64,000 bases of DNA from Ipomoea triloba (Eukaryota; Streptophyta; Magnoliopsida; Solanales; Convolvulaceae). Below, one piece after another: positions 22,501 to 32,872 of the stretch. The stretch is taken from the NCBI RefSeq assembly GCF_003576645.1, contig NC_044930.1:6188711-6252710 (forward strand), given 5' to 3'. The first letter of the stretch is position 1. Every line of letters starts with the position of its first letter. The notes beneath the pieces were generated by a model that was given only the letters and a program-made list of their open reading frames with translations, had not been told where the DNA came from and made no database searches. Made by a program: the position numbers and the translations under genes.

Positions 22501-24792
22501 ATTGTTCTTTATTCCTTTCAAAAAAAAAAAAAGAGTAACCACAAAGTTATAAGTTCGACTCTTAACCTGTACATTCCAATCAAATTGGTCAGATTGTTGA
22601 CTTGGTAAGGACCCAAATTGCACTGTACAATCAAATTGGTCAGATTGTTGACTTGGTAAGGACCCAAATTGCACTTTTGCCTGTACATACAAAGTCTAAA
22701 CATTAGCTGGGCAATTCCAGCAAATCGGTCAGACTGTTGACTTGGTAACCACAAGGTTACAAGCTCGACTCCTAGCATGTACATTCCAGCCAAATTGATC
22801 AGACTATTGACTTGGTAAAGATTCAAATTGCACTTTTGCCTGTACATTCAAAATCTAAACATTGAATGGCCAATTCAGCCAAATTGATCAGACCGTTGGC
22901 TTGGTAACCATAAGGTTACAAGCTTGACTTCTAACTAAAGCGACCTATTGGCTTTCTTGATTTAAGCCAATTAGCTATGGACAAACTGGTTTACCAGCCT
23001 CTTTGTTGACAAGTAGTTGTGGTGTTGCAGTAACATGCATACAGTTCAATCCGGTAGACGAGGACAGCTTCATCAGTGGCTCACTGGATTCAAAGGTTCG
23101 GATTTGGAACATAACGGATAGGAAAGTGGTGGACTGGAAAGATGAGAAAGAGATGGTTACTGCCACTTGCTACACTCCTGATGGAAAGGTTTGTCTCAAT
23201 TAAATATTAGGTTAACTGTCAAATAGGTCACTGAATTTAAAAAGTGAGCAATTAAATTATCAAACAAACAAAATATGTGCAGTTTAGACATCTCCATGAT
23301 TTCTTTTGATGCAATTTAAGTTGAAAACATTTTAATCCTTCACCCCAATTTCTTAGTACATACCAGGTAAGTAATACGATCGAATTCTACCGATAAAAAT
23401 CGTAAAAATATCTCATATATTTAACTTGTTTAATGATTTAATTACACAATTTTTAAGTTCAATAATCTAATTGCACAAAAATCGCGAGTTTAGTAACGTA
23501 TTTAACACTTTTTCCTTAATCATTTGCCATCATTCTTATGGAATAAACAGTTAAGAAAGTTGTGCTGATATTCTTTGTTTTTACTATGTAAGGGAGCCAT
23601 GATAGGCTCACACAGAGGTGGCTGTCGGTATTATAGTACCACAGGTATGTAATGTAATGTAATGTCATCAGATTCCACACATCATTTGGGTAATACTTTT
23701 TTGTTTTCATCTGTCTCTAACTTTTACTGTGTCTTAGATTGCAAACTGGAACAACAGGATCAATTTGATACCCAGAACAAGAAAAAGTCCCAAATCAAAA
23801 AGGTCACAGGTTTACAGGTATCTATTATTTCTGTCTCAGTGGATAAACAATCTTTGTCCCTCCCTCTTACATACGGAGTATATCTTAAACTGAGCCTTCT
23901 TGTGTCACAGTATTCCCCGTGGAACCACTCAGAAGTGCTCATTTCCACCGCAGATTCGCGCATTCGAATCCACGATGGATCGGGTTTCACTCATAAATTC
24001 AAAGGTGCTCTCTAAAATTAACATTTTTTTTAGTAATGGGAGAAATCAGTAGTTACTACTCAAGAAAACCTAGATTGTCATAGCTGATTGACTCAAACTA
24101 AGAAGGGCAATAGGCCTAGCTCTAAAACTAATTTCTGCCCTGGAGATTGTTAGAGGAGGTAAATCGCAAAATCTGTTATTGCAACAGGTTTCCGTAACAC
24201 AAGCAGCCAGATGTCAGCTTCCTTTAGCCCGGATGGGAAGTATGTGATAAGTGCAAGTGAAGATTCCGAAGTCTATGTATGGAAGAAAGAAGAACCCAAA
24301 AATGCGAGTGGAAAAGGCAGAAGGGTGATCATCAACAGCTATGAACATTTCGCCTGCAAAGACGTCTCGGTTGCAATCCCGTGGCCAGGCAGCATAACAA
24401 ACGAGCCACCGGTCGTCGAACTACACACGAAAAGACGCTTCCTCCCGCCCCAACACCCCCCCGTTGGGTCTCCCAGGAGGCTGCCCCCTCTGCCAAGGAG
24501 AAAGGACTCGGGGGGCGAGGGGGACCACCACGAGAGTGAATCCAATGACCATGCAGACCCAGGAACGGATGACCCAGTTAAGAACGACAATCATCACCAT
24601 TCGGCCTCGCCTTCTATCAGCAGCTCCCCGTCGCGGACCTGGTCCTCCCTGTTGGATGGTGTGATCAACCATGGTGGGAATACCATCCAGGCCACGGCGT
24701 GGGGGTTGGTAATTGTGACGGCAAGCTTAGGAGGTGAGATCAGGGTGTATCAGAATTTTGGACTGCCTCTCAAGGCCAGTCGCCTCACATAA
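19492..24792 (+). CDS. WD40-repeat protein, plant WDR44-like
   Basis: Eight exons join in phase with GT-AG borders: 19492-20519, 21192-21777, 22332-22422, 23031-23188, 23593-23644, 23738-23817, 23911-24004 and 24188-24792, giving 897 aa. The N-terminal ~340 residues are acidic and low-complexity, with an 11-residue alanine run coded by (GCG)n near 20000-20024. WD repeats start near residue 418: [12 protein letters not shown]...HLWEV, then [11 protein letters not shown]...[18 protein letters not shown]...VRIWNI, a weaker blade with [19 protein letters not shown], and [20 protein letters not shown]...VWK, with a final blade at [10 protein letters not shown]. The EFTGL...[11 protein letters not shown] entry into the propeller and the domain order match the plant WD-repeat group related to WDR44 (e.g. 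Arabidopsis At5g24320). WD40 propellers act as protein-interaction platforms; the partners are not known to me. Introns 2, 3 and 4 carry repeats. Confidence 0.9.
21811..22280. mobile_element. MULE-like element in intron 2 of the WD40 gene
   Basis: The ends are inverted: AAGGGTAAAAGGTC on the left and GACCCTTTTCCCTT on the right, with TIR similarity extending for roughly 100 bp (e.g. AAAAGTGTAATTAAG against its inverse). The core is GC-rich, with repeated GGCGACC and CTCCATGGAGAAGGC motifs. Flanks are AT-rich and the target duplication is unclear. It starts about 33 bp after the splice donor of exon 2. Confidence 0.7.
22423..22935. repeat. Tandem repeats in intron 3 of the WD40 gene
   Basis: The intron begins at the exon 3 donor and runs straight into copies of a unit with GGTAAGGACCCAAATTGCAC, CCTGTACATTCAAAGTCTAA and AAATTGGTCAGATTGTTGAC. 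Copies of the first motif occur at about 22422, 22604, 22654 and (diverged) 22814. Interspersed segments such as GTTATAAGTTCGACTCTTA and GGTTACAAGCTCGACTCCTA look like pol III B-box regions of a SINE, so the array may have grown from a SINE insertion next to the splice site. Confidence 0.75.
23205..23515. mobile_element. MULE-like inverted-repeat remnant in intron 4 of the WD40 gene
   Basis: The left side (GTTAACTGTCAAATAGGTCA, GAGCAATTAAATTATCAAAC) is roughly the inverse of the right side (TTTAATGATTTAATTACACA, TAACGTATTTAACACTTTTT). These phrases resemble the TIRs of the other MULE-like elements here. Ends and target duplication were not resolved. Confidence 0.45.
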
Positions 24793-25441
24793 ACAAACAT
24801 ATATATAAAAATTATATGGAAGTTGAACAGATTAGGAGGTGTTATTAGTCCATCTTGTGCAACATTTTTTTTTTAAATATAAAATCAGCATTATTGGCTT
24901 GTGTTCTTCTCTAATTTCCTAGTAATTAATCTTTGGGTATATAGAGTATTTGCTTATTTAATCTTTTTGAACTTGATATTACTTGTACTATTTCAATTTC
25001 TTTTAGGTGACGAAAGAAACTCACAGTCACTACTTGAGAATATACACTAAGTAAAACCCTACTATGTAATAGTTATTAAACTAAGCAAAAGTGTAAACTT
25101 GACACCTCATAGTTATTTGAACATATTCTGAACCCCATTTAATAATTTTTTAAAAAAAATACATAACTTGGTCAAATACATATCAAGTACTTCCCATTTA
25201 ATTTCTTCAATGCAACCTACTCAATCCTAATTATGAGGATTATTTCTAACATTAAATAAACTAAAGTTACATGTATTGACAAATACTATATTGTAACAGA
25301 GCCAAATAACCAATAGTAAAAAAAAAAAAAAAAAAAGTAAAGCATGAACAATACGATGTCGTTTACTAATTCAAAATTTGAAATTTGGATTTTGGCACAC
25401 CCGCGAAGAAGCGAATCAGTCGTCTCACTCCTCACTGTACA
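24793..25441. other. Spacer between the WD40 gene and the next gene
   Basis: About 650 bp holding the 3'-UTR of the WD40 gene and the promoter of the next gene. A poly-A run lies at 25319-25336. No TATA box stands out. Confidence 0.5.
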
Positions 25442-28000
25442 ATGAATTCTCCATTCACCTACGCCGTCGACGACAACGACCTCGACGACGCCGCCTTGTG
25501 GGCGGTGATCGATTCCGCCGCCGCAGCCTCCATCTCCGCCAGAACAACCACCCTAGCCACAGTCAAGCACTGTAGACCTCCTCCTGTCAAGCACTCTCCC
25601 ACGGTCCCCTTCCCTATCCCCTCTCCCCAAACCAAGCCCTCCAAAAACCCTAGAAAGCACCCTCACCCCGACGGCGAGGTCCTCAATCAACACTCGAAGA
25701 AGATAGCAATACGGCCGGCCTCTTCGTGTCTGAGCGAGGAAGGTACGCCGCCTATGGCATTGGTGAAGCACGCGCCACGCGCAGCGAGTACGCCGGTTTA
25801 TTATTCGCCGCCGGAAACGAGGTCTTCCGTGACGGAATACGGTTACCGTAATAATAGTCCCGGTGGTTCGGAGTGTTCTCCGATGACGACGATGAGCAAT
25901 GGAAGGTGTGATGAGAGAGGTGGAATGATTAGACATAGCTTGTCCGGTCAGTTTCCATCTGTGTCGCTTTTCAAGGAGTACCAAGATGCAGCAATGGCGG
26001 TAAAATGTCTACCCGTTTTGAATATAGTTTCGTCAAATCGTTATTTCTTTTCGCGTTTGTTTGAAAATTTTGATTAATTAATCCGATCCCGTAGCATATA
26101 TTATGGAATCTCTTTTGCTACCTACTGAGCATTAGAAGTTCTGAAGTTTTCTTCTCAAGTTATTTGCATTGATTAGTAAAGAAAATGAGTTAATTCCCAG
26201 TTTAGTCATAGCCTATAGTGATTTTTTTTTCAATTTAGTCTTAAATGTTTTTTTTTTTTTTTTTTGTGTGTGTTTAATTAGACCCTGTACTTGGATGGTT
26301 TCCTAATTTTGTTCTTGGCTGTTAGATTCATTGACTAAATCCAGAAAAATCAAAATATTCCTCCCAAAGGCTCAGTCTAGCCGGTTGCAGGAGTCTTGGG
26401 GTTGGGGATTCAACTTTTGGGAGAAGAAAAGTCACAATAGTGGAGGACTAAATTTGGTATTAACCATTGTAGTCGAACTAAATTGGGTAAAATCATTATA
26501 ATTGAAACGAAATTGGGTAATAATAGAGGAGAAATTACCCAGCGACAGTTGCAAAGGGATTAATTGCAAAAAACCATCGAAGTCGAGGACCCAATTAAGC
26601 ACAAAAGGACATTTAGGATTAAATCGAGAAAAATCACTATAGTGGATGACTAAATTGAATATTAACTCTAAAGAAAATTAAAGCATATGTGAACTTTGCA
26701 ATAACTCAAATAGATATAAGCAGTTGATCTTCTTAACTTCACATGTATTATTATGTAATCATGAGTTGCTGAAATGAAAATGTTGACAGATTTTGGAGAA
26801 AAGTGATTACACATTGATTTCAGGAAGCCCTTACATTAAAAAATCAGGTAATTTGTCAGGAGCTCAAGACATTTTCTAGTTTATTCTGGACTAAATTTTG
26901 GACTTTTGGCCCTGAACTGAAATTTTGTATTGGATTGCTATGCCAGGATGGAGGAAAATATCATTTTACTTCAACCTGTCATATGAAATTAAAGACAAGA
27001 CCATTGAATTTGATGATAACCGTAATGTTCTGCGAGCTGAATTTGTGGTTCGGGCATATATGCAGTATGTTGCTATTGATTTTGCTTTATGTGATTGTCT
27101 GCTAGTTTTACACAATAGTACTGCTCTTTCAGTTTCATATTCTACATTTTCTCTTTGCTGTTTTCTGAGCAGGGGTGGTAGGTTTTCAGATGGATGGGGT
27201 TCATGTGAGCGGCGTGAGAAAAGATTTATGAAACCGAATCATGACATTCCTAGTACAGCAGAAACCAGGGCCAAAAACAAAGCTTGCCAGGTTGAAATTT
27301 CTTGCTCTTGATACTCATTGCAAATCCTGCTTCTAATACCTTCACTTGAATGCGTTTCCTACTTTCCTGTATCCACTCATTCTTTGTCTAGCTTATTTCC
27401 TTCTTCCTATTGACAATTCATAGATTGCCCATTACATATTTTGTGGATATGTACAAATTATTCGCAAAGAATATGCTAGATTAATTTACTGTGAAACAAA
27501 TGGGAAAGATTCTGCATACTGGTAAGTGGTTCATAAAAGACTGAATTGTGTATATGGGAGTACTTTAGTGGGAAGAAGGTAACCCTCATGCATATAACAA
27601 TTGACATCTTTGTTAGGATTAAGCGCTTACCAACATGCTAAAAGCTATAGCTAGTAGCAAAGACGCAACTTTATTTATATTGCCACATTTTTGAGAGGAG
27701 GGTGTTGGACTTGGTCTTTCAGACCTCTGCCCAATGATCCCCTAGCCACTTGGTGCTGGATTTGGTCCTTTACCGGCCTCCGCCAACACATTTGAAGAAT
27801 AGTTTCTCACCTTCATCTTTGTCATTTGTCAATATATTCTTCTGCTGGCCTGCATCTGTCTTATTTGAACTGCTTCTACAATCCTACACACTCGATTGTT
27901 ATGTGTATCCTTGTTAGACCAACTCGATCCATTTATACATTTGCAGGATCTGCTTGGAATTGGAGAGTATCGACCTGGTGCCAGCCATTCTCATAAGTAA
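25442..28000 (+). CDS. Conserved plant protein of unknown function, 301 aa
   Basis: Five exons join in phase with GT-AG borders: 25442-25999, 26790-26847, 26947-27064, 27173-27290 and 27947-28000 (stop TAA). The start is the ATG at 25442. The first ~170 residues are low-complexity and rich in Ser, Pro and Ala after an acidic DDNDLDDAALWAVIDSAAAA segment. The end of exon 1 (SLSGQFPSVSLFKEYQDAAMA) and exons 2-5 look strongly constrained: SGWRKISFYFNLSYEI, then DDNRNVLRAEFVVRAYMQGG, DGWGSCERREKRF, PSTAETRAKNKACQDLLGIG. I recognise this as a conserved plant family but cannot name it. The final helix-like TAETRAKNKACQDLLG resembles, by eye only, the end of RAD52/ERF-type single-strand annealing proteins; that is speculation. 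Intron 1 holds a MULE-like element. Confidence 0.78.
26187..26668. mobile_element. Non-autonomous MULE in intron 1 of the unknown gene
   Basis: The inverted ends begin GAGTTAAT and share motifs such as CTATAGTGATTTTT over about 60 bp or more. A perfect 10-bp direct repeat TAAAGAAAAT flanks it (26177-26186 and 26669-26678), consistent with a 9-10-bp Mutator target duplication. It is non-coding. Confidence 0.82.
27605..27790. repeat. LTR-retrotransposon-like remnant in intron 4 of the unknown gene
   Basis: Motifs GTTAGGATTAAGCGCTTA, GTAGCAAAGACGCAACTTTA and GGACTTGGTCTTTCAGACCT recur in diverged form at 35795-36030, where a primer-binding-site-like sequence adjoins them. This is therefore a degraded copy of the same LTR-like family. 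Confidence 0.5.
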
Positions 28001-29454
28001 GAATTTTGTGTTTTTCCCAGAGTGATTACTGCTGTTGTGACTAATCTGTGTGAACCTAGAAATCATAGGCTCCTGGCTCATGAGCCTCTTAACTTCATTA
28101 TTTTCACACTTAAACAGTCTTACTTCAATTCCTGTTTGTATCCAAGTGGTTTTCTTATATTCATCCATTGACATTCCCACTCTTGAAGTCATCTGCAGTG
28201 TACTGTTGTCTCCTGGTTTCATTTACACATTTATACATTTATACATTTCCTAAATTTCTAATAATATAAATTGTTCTCTCCGGTTTCATTTACCTGTCAT
28301 TACATGTTTATTATTGATAGTTGAACAAATCATTCTTTCTTTACTTATTTTTAGCATAATTTATAATTTTAAAATTCAACTATTTTGTATTTAATATTAC
28401 TTTTAATATAATTTCTAAATATATAGATTTTAATTAAATAAATTAAGTCAAACATTGCAATTTGAATTTGTTGTTTATAATGTATAGAAACTCTTGAAGG
28501 GTAGTGTTGTTCTTTTCTGAAACTCCCTTAACTTGTTCAAAAGTGTTTTTAGTTGCTTTTATTAACATAAAATTTCTTGAAAAGTTCTATTTTGTATTGT
28601 TGGTTTGTAATTAACTAAAAAAATCATTATTGTGTTATGGGTCCAATTTAAAAATAAATAAATAAAATTGAGTCAATATGAAAATTTAAAGTTCTTCAGT
28701 TAGTAAGCAGGGCCCTAAAAAATTATTTTCTATTTTCAAAATGGAAAACTGTGCTAGTAAACATGTTTTCTGTTTTTCAGTTTTCTAAATTTCCAGAAAA
28801 TTGGAGAAAATTTCCAGTTAGTAAACGGGCTCATACCGTTTCATATCCAACTTTTTGCAAAATTTTGTTTAGTTTTCCACTCATTGGAGCGGTACATAAG
28901 TTGTTGGATGGTGAAGGATGATGATACTTAAATCTGTGGAACGAAATTACAAAAAGTATTGAAATGAAGAGTGTATCCTTTTTCCATTTTGTATTGTCCA
29001 AAAATGGTTAGTTTTCATTTTCCAAAAGGAAGTTTTGTATTTGTTGAATTTGGTATAAATTGACAAGCAACGTACAAATTTGACTTTTTGACTGAACATT
29101 AGCTCCCTATCTCTATAAAAACAAGTTGATATTGCGGGATAGTATAAACCAGAAGATGGGGATGCACTTTAAAGAACAGTAGTAGTAGAGGAGAAGCTGT
29201 AAATAAGAAAAGAAACCTTCATCGAAGAAGCTTCTAGGGAAAAATAAAAATAAAAAAGAAAAGAAAGAAATTGTTCACCTATGTTTTTCATTTTAAAAAC
29301 ATTTGAAATGTTATGAATATTTTATTAATGTGTGACCATAATCTCAAGTTATTGTATTTATAAGATAATGAAGGATTAAGTGTCCCTTGACGTAATGAAG
29401 AGTTAAGTTGGTTGCCTATAAATAAGCTCATATATTTTCATTTACAGATGTATT
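28001..29454. other. AT-rich spacer
   Basis: Nothing supported as a gene. At about 28700-28830 a segment with repeated TTTTC and GGAAAA motifs and GTTAGTAAAC may be an old MITE, but its ends are not clear. Confidence 0.45.
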
Positions 29455-29709
29455 GAGTTAATTACTGGATTGGTAATTTTGCTATAGTCAAGGGACCATT
29501 TCGGTAATTAATTTTTGACTAAAATAGTTCTTTGACTATAATGAAATTACCAATTTGGTCCTGATTTAACGGATATCAAACAGTAAAATAAATAGAGTAC
29601 TAAATTGGTTAATTTTTTCAAAGTCGAGGACTTAATTAGGCAAGAAAAATTGTCGAGGGCCAAAGTGGTGAAATCCCAATAGTCGAGGGACCAAATCGGT
29701 AATTAACTC
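29455..29709. mobile_element. Small MULE-like inverted-repeat remnant
   Basis: The left end GAGTTAATTACTGGATTGGT and the inverted right end GAGTTAATTACCGATTTGGT match well, and the interior has the same AGTCGAGGACC-type phrases seen in the Pack-MULE TIRs. No target duplication found. Confidence 0.55.
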
Positions 29710-29748
29710 AAAAAGGAATATGGAAATTTGGGTTTCTCCTTTGAAGTT

Positions 29749-30066
29749 CTAGCCGGCAACCATTCGAATGGTCACTGGTGCGCCTCTCTTTTCGGCAACC
29801 TCGACCGTCGTTGGGCGGCAGAGAAACAATGAAATCATTAAAGAAGAAACAAAAAACTTGGCCACCGGATTTGTTTGCCAATTTTTGGGCTCCGATTTGT
29901 CGATCGGGTCTTGTCCGGTGACAGTGACGGTGAAATAGGGTTTCCCGGCGGTGGCGTCGTCGTTGCTGCTCTTTACATAGGTTAAGTGCACCTGCACGAG
30001 CAATGTTGGTGCAAGTCTCGTGCGTTGAAACCCTAGGATGGAAAGTGAAGTGAAATTATCCTTCAT
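29749..30066 (-). other. GC-richer 105-codon ORF, origin unclear
   Basis: A minus-strand open frame directly beside the MULE-like remnant, with higher GC than its surroundings. The peptide has a hydrophobic run (AKFFVSSLMISLFLC) but no domain I know. It may be a gene fragment captured by a transposon or a degraded exon. Confidence 0.25.
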
Positions 30067-30234
30067 TCATCTCCTATTTAATTATAAAAATAATTAAAAA
30101 GGAAGGAGTAAATTTTTAGAGTTGGATGATGAAAAGAAAGAAAGAAATTATTTTGCACATAACATTTTAAACTATTTTAAAAAATTGACAAGAATCCTTT
30201 ATAAGAAAGACTTATAACTAGCAATATTGAAAAA

Positions 30235-30300
30235 ACTGTTAGGCGCTCCAAGTAATCAGTAGCGCCTAGATGCCTAGGTACATGATTTTTTTATTTTTTT
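30235..30300. repeat. Fragment related to the GCGCCTAGGCG hAT family
   Basis: ACTGTTAGGCGCTCCAAG followed by AGCGCCTAGATGCCTAGG resembles the GC-rich ends of the elements at 9479-9667 and 40388-40814, without a partner end. Confidence 0.4.
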
Positions 30301-30624
30301 TTTATAAATAAAATTTTATTTTTATTTTAAAAAAAAATTAACCTAAAATTCTAAATACCTAATTACCTAAAAAAACATCCATAAGATTATAATTGATTAA
30401 TATAATTGTAAATTGTATACAACTTTAAAGAATTACAAGTTAAAACTTAAAAGTTAAAACACAATTTCACAAATTCAAGTGGTCAAGTGGTCAAATTTAG
30501 ATGAGCACAAAACAAAACAAAGCAAATTTTACCTTTGAGATTTCCATGGAAAATTTGGACTCATGGTTCTACTATTTTTCCCTTAGCTAATTTTTTTCAC
30601 ATGGATTTTCTTAGTCTAAAGTTA

Positions 30625-31290
30625 TTGGACTTACCTCCCTATACGTTCCGTACATCTACTCGGTATCAGGTCAAAGCATGCACCTATATAAGGGCACAAA
30701 CCCTTCAAGACAAGGAGGCCATTCCCGGCCACTCAAGACTCAAGAGCTTTAGCTCCCTATACGTTATGTACATGCTCGGTATCGGGTCAAAACATGCACG
30801 GATGCACCTATATAAGGGCGCAAACCCTTCAAGAATCAAGACAAGGAGGCCATTCCCACTCAAGAGCTTTAGCTCCCTATACGTTTTGTACATCTGCTTG
30901 GTATCGCGTCAAAACATGCACCTATATAATGGCGCAAATGACCCGTCAAGAATCAAGAGAAGGAGGTCATTCCCACTCAAGAGCAGGTCAAAACATGCAC
31001 CTATATAAGGGTTCACCTATATAAGGGCACAAACCCTTCAAGACAAGAAGGCCATTCCCACTCAAGAGCACCTCCCTATACGTTCCATACACTTGCTCAG
31101 TATTGGGTCAAAGCACGCACCTATATAAGGGCGCAAACCCTTCAAGACAAGGAGGTCATTCGCACTCAAGAGCTTCAGCTCATATCTCTCTCATCTTTGA
31201 GGAAGAGGCCAGGATATAAGGGCACAGACCCTTCAAGACAAGGAGGCCATTCCCACTCAAGAGCTTTAGCTCACATCTCTCTCATCTTTG
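30625..31290. repeat. Minisatellite of about 100-125-bp units, each with a TATA-like motif
   Basis: About six imperfect units share AGCTCCCTATACGTT, GGTATCGGGTCAAAACATGC, ACCTATATAAGGGCGCAAAC, CCTTCAAGACAAGGAGGCCA and TTCCCACTCAAGAGC in that order. CTATATAAGG is a good TATA-box core, and downstream (31180-31330) come CTCATATCTCTCTCATCTTTG and TTTCTTCTTGCTC phrases, typical of LTR promoters and leaders. The array is probably an amplified LTR promoter segment. Confidence 0.75.
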
Positions 31291-31327
31291 AGGAAGAGGA
31301 AGAGCAGTGTCTTTCCTTTCTTCTTGC

Positions 31328-31460
31328 TCTATGTTCGTAACTACTTTCTCACAATGCAGTATCTGTTCATAACTACTTTCTCAATTTACTAAAGAATAGT
31401 CAATACCGTCTTCACTGAAGTTTGAACCTACAACCCCTCGATCAACTTGGTAACACTAAA
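31328..31460 (-). repeat. SINE-derived fragment
   Basis: GCAGTATCTGTTCATAACTA and CTTTCTCAATTTACTAAAG match the tail region of the SINE copies at 16551-16690 and 42480-42700. A diverged B box lies near 31420-31435. A poly-T run follows at about 31466-31483. Confidence 0.5.
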
Positions 31461-31801
31461 CTAGTTTTTTTTTTTTTTTTTTTATAATTTTTATTTAGCC
31501 ATCAGTCTTAGAATTCATTAACTAGTAACTGAGTTATATAATGGTCTAAAATTAATTATGCCTAACAAATATGGAGTAAACGTAATTTTATCCAATAACA
31601 ATACTTTGACACAACATTTGAAGTACAATATATACCTTTATCAATACCAAAAAAGAAAAAAAAAAAAAACACAAACAAACAAAATATTCACAATTTGAAT
31701 CAGGAATATTCTTTATTTAAATTGTAATGAGTCCATCTTATAAGGTGAACCCGAGTCTATGGCATAACAATTGCATATGGGAGGAATACTCCTTAGGAGT
31801 A

Positions 31802-31948
31802 GGACTGTCAAAATGGACCGAACCCCGCGGGCCGGCCCGCACCCGCCCCGCGGTGGGGCGAGTTAGGGTCATGAAAAAATAGGTCCGCGAAAATGCGGAC
31901 CTAATGAGATGGGCCGGCCCGCGGGCCAAGTAAAAAAATTTAAAAAAA

Positions 31949-32003
<55 letters not shown>

Positions 32004-32242
32004 TTGTACACATGAATATATATTCATGTGTTCACTGAACACATGAATATATATTCATGTGTACACACTATAATTATAAAAAATAAAAAAAAAGTTAAAA
32101 AAAATCAAAAAGCCCGCGGGGCCCGTCAATTCGCGTGGGGCGGGTTAAGGTTGTATAAATCCTAGCCCGCGGGCCTAACGGGCCGGCCCGCAAAAAATTA
32201 GGCCTTTGGTGGGGCAGGTCGGCCCGCTTTAACAGTACTACT
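31802..32242. mobile_element. hAT-like element with GC-rich ends and AT-rich core
   Basis: The ends GGACTGTCAAAATGG and (inverted) AGTACTGTTAAAGCGG resemble hAT termini. Flanks TAGGAGTA (31794-31801) and TGGGAGTA (32243-32250) match in 7 of 8 bases. Both outer arms are rich in GGCCGGCCCGCGGGCC-type sequence and pair with one another, while the core has (TA)n at 31952-31995 and a 59-bp palindrome. It is non-coding. Confidence 0.65.
32006..32064. repeat. 59-bp perfect palindrome
   Basis: The sequence equals its own reverse complement on either side of a single central base (C at 32035), with 29-bp arms. Each arm itself contains the smaller palindrome ACATGAATATATATTCATGT. It lies inside the hAT-like element. 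Confidence 0.9.
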
Positions 32243-32326
32243 TGGGAGTACATTTAGTATTTTCCTAACAATTATGATTCTTATTTTTTTAAATGAATCA
32301 AAGTGTGTCAAGTAAGTAATAAGGAG

Positions 32327-32872
32327 CGCAAATTATATCGTGGACTGTGGTCCTAAAACAACGTCGTTTTGATTAATGAAAACAGACGGATGAATTCGCG
32401 CCACTCACTTTCTTTTCATATATACTGCAGTTACATTTCAACACAACTTCAGTTACATTTCAATACAACTGTAGTTACCTTTCAACACAACTGCAGTTAC
32501 ATTTTGATATAACTACAGTTTCATTCGATAATATAAAAACACAAAAGTGAAACTGTTATTCAGTATCTTTTCATATACATTGCAGTTACATTTCAACACA
32601 ACTACAGTTACATTTTGATATAACTACAGTTTCATTCGATAATATCAAACACAAATGTGAAACTGTTATTCAGTATCTTTTCATATACATTGCAGTTACA
32701 TTTCAACACAACTACAGTTACATTTTGATATAACTACAGTTTCATTCGATAATATCAAAACAAATGTAAGGCAATATCTTTTGGAATGAACTGTAGTGTC
32801 AATTAAGGGGCTCCGTCTCCCACTTACTAAAACGACGTCGTTTTGGGACCGCGGTCCACGATATAAGAACTG
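32327..32872. mobile_element. MULE-like MITE, GTGGAC family, copy 1
   Basis: A perfect 9-bp direct repeat AATAAGGAG flanks it (32318-32326 and 32873-32881). Inverted ends share TTATATCGTGGAC and GGTCC...AAAACGACGTCGTTTT. The interior has a 110-bp tandem unit (starting near 32412, 32567 and 32677) built from TTCAACACAACTGCAGTTAC-type motifs. Confidence 0.82.

Noticed and set aside
24339..24672. Minus-strand ORFs opposite WD40 exon 8
   Set aside because: Shadow frames of a GC-rich coding exon with no domain of their own.
25553..25984. 143-codon minus-strand ORF in exon 1 of the unknown gene
   Set aside because: Arg-rich shadow of the sense exon; the sense frame continues in phase through four further exons.
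30535..31024. ORFs of 157 and 76 codons on the plus strand
   Set aside because: They are produced by the minisatellite itself; the peptide repeats reflect the DNA repeat and there is no domain.
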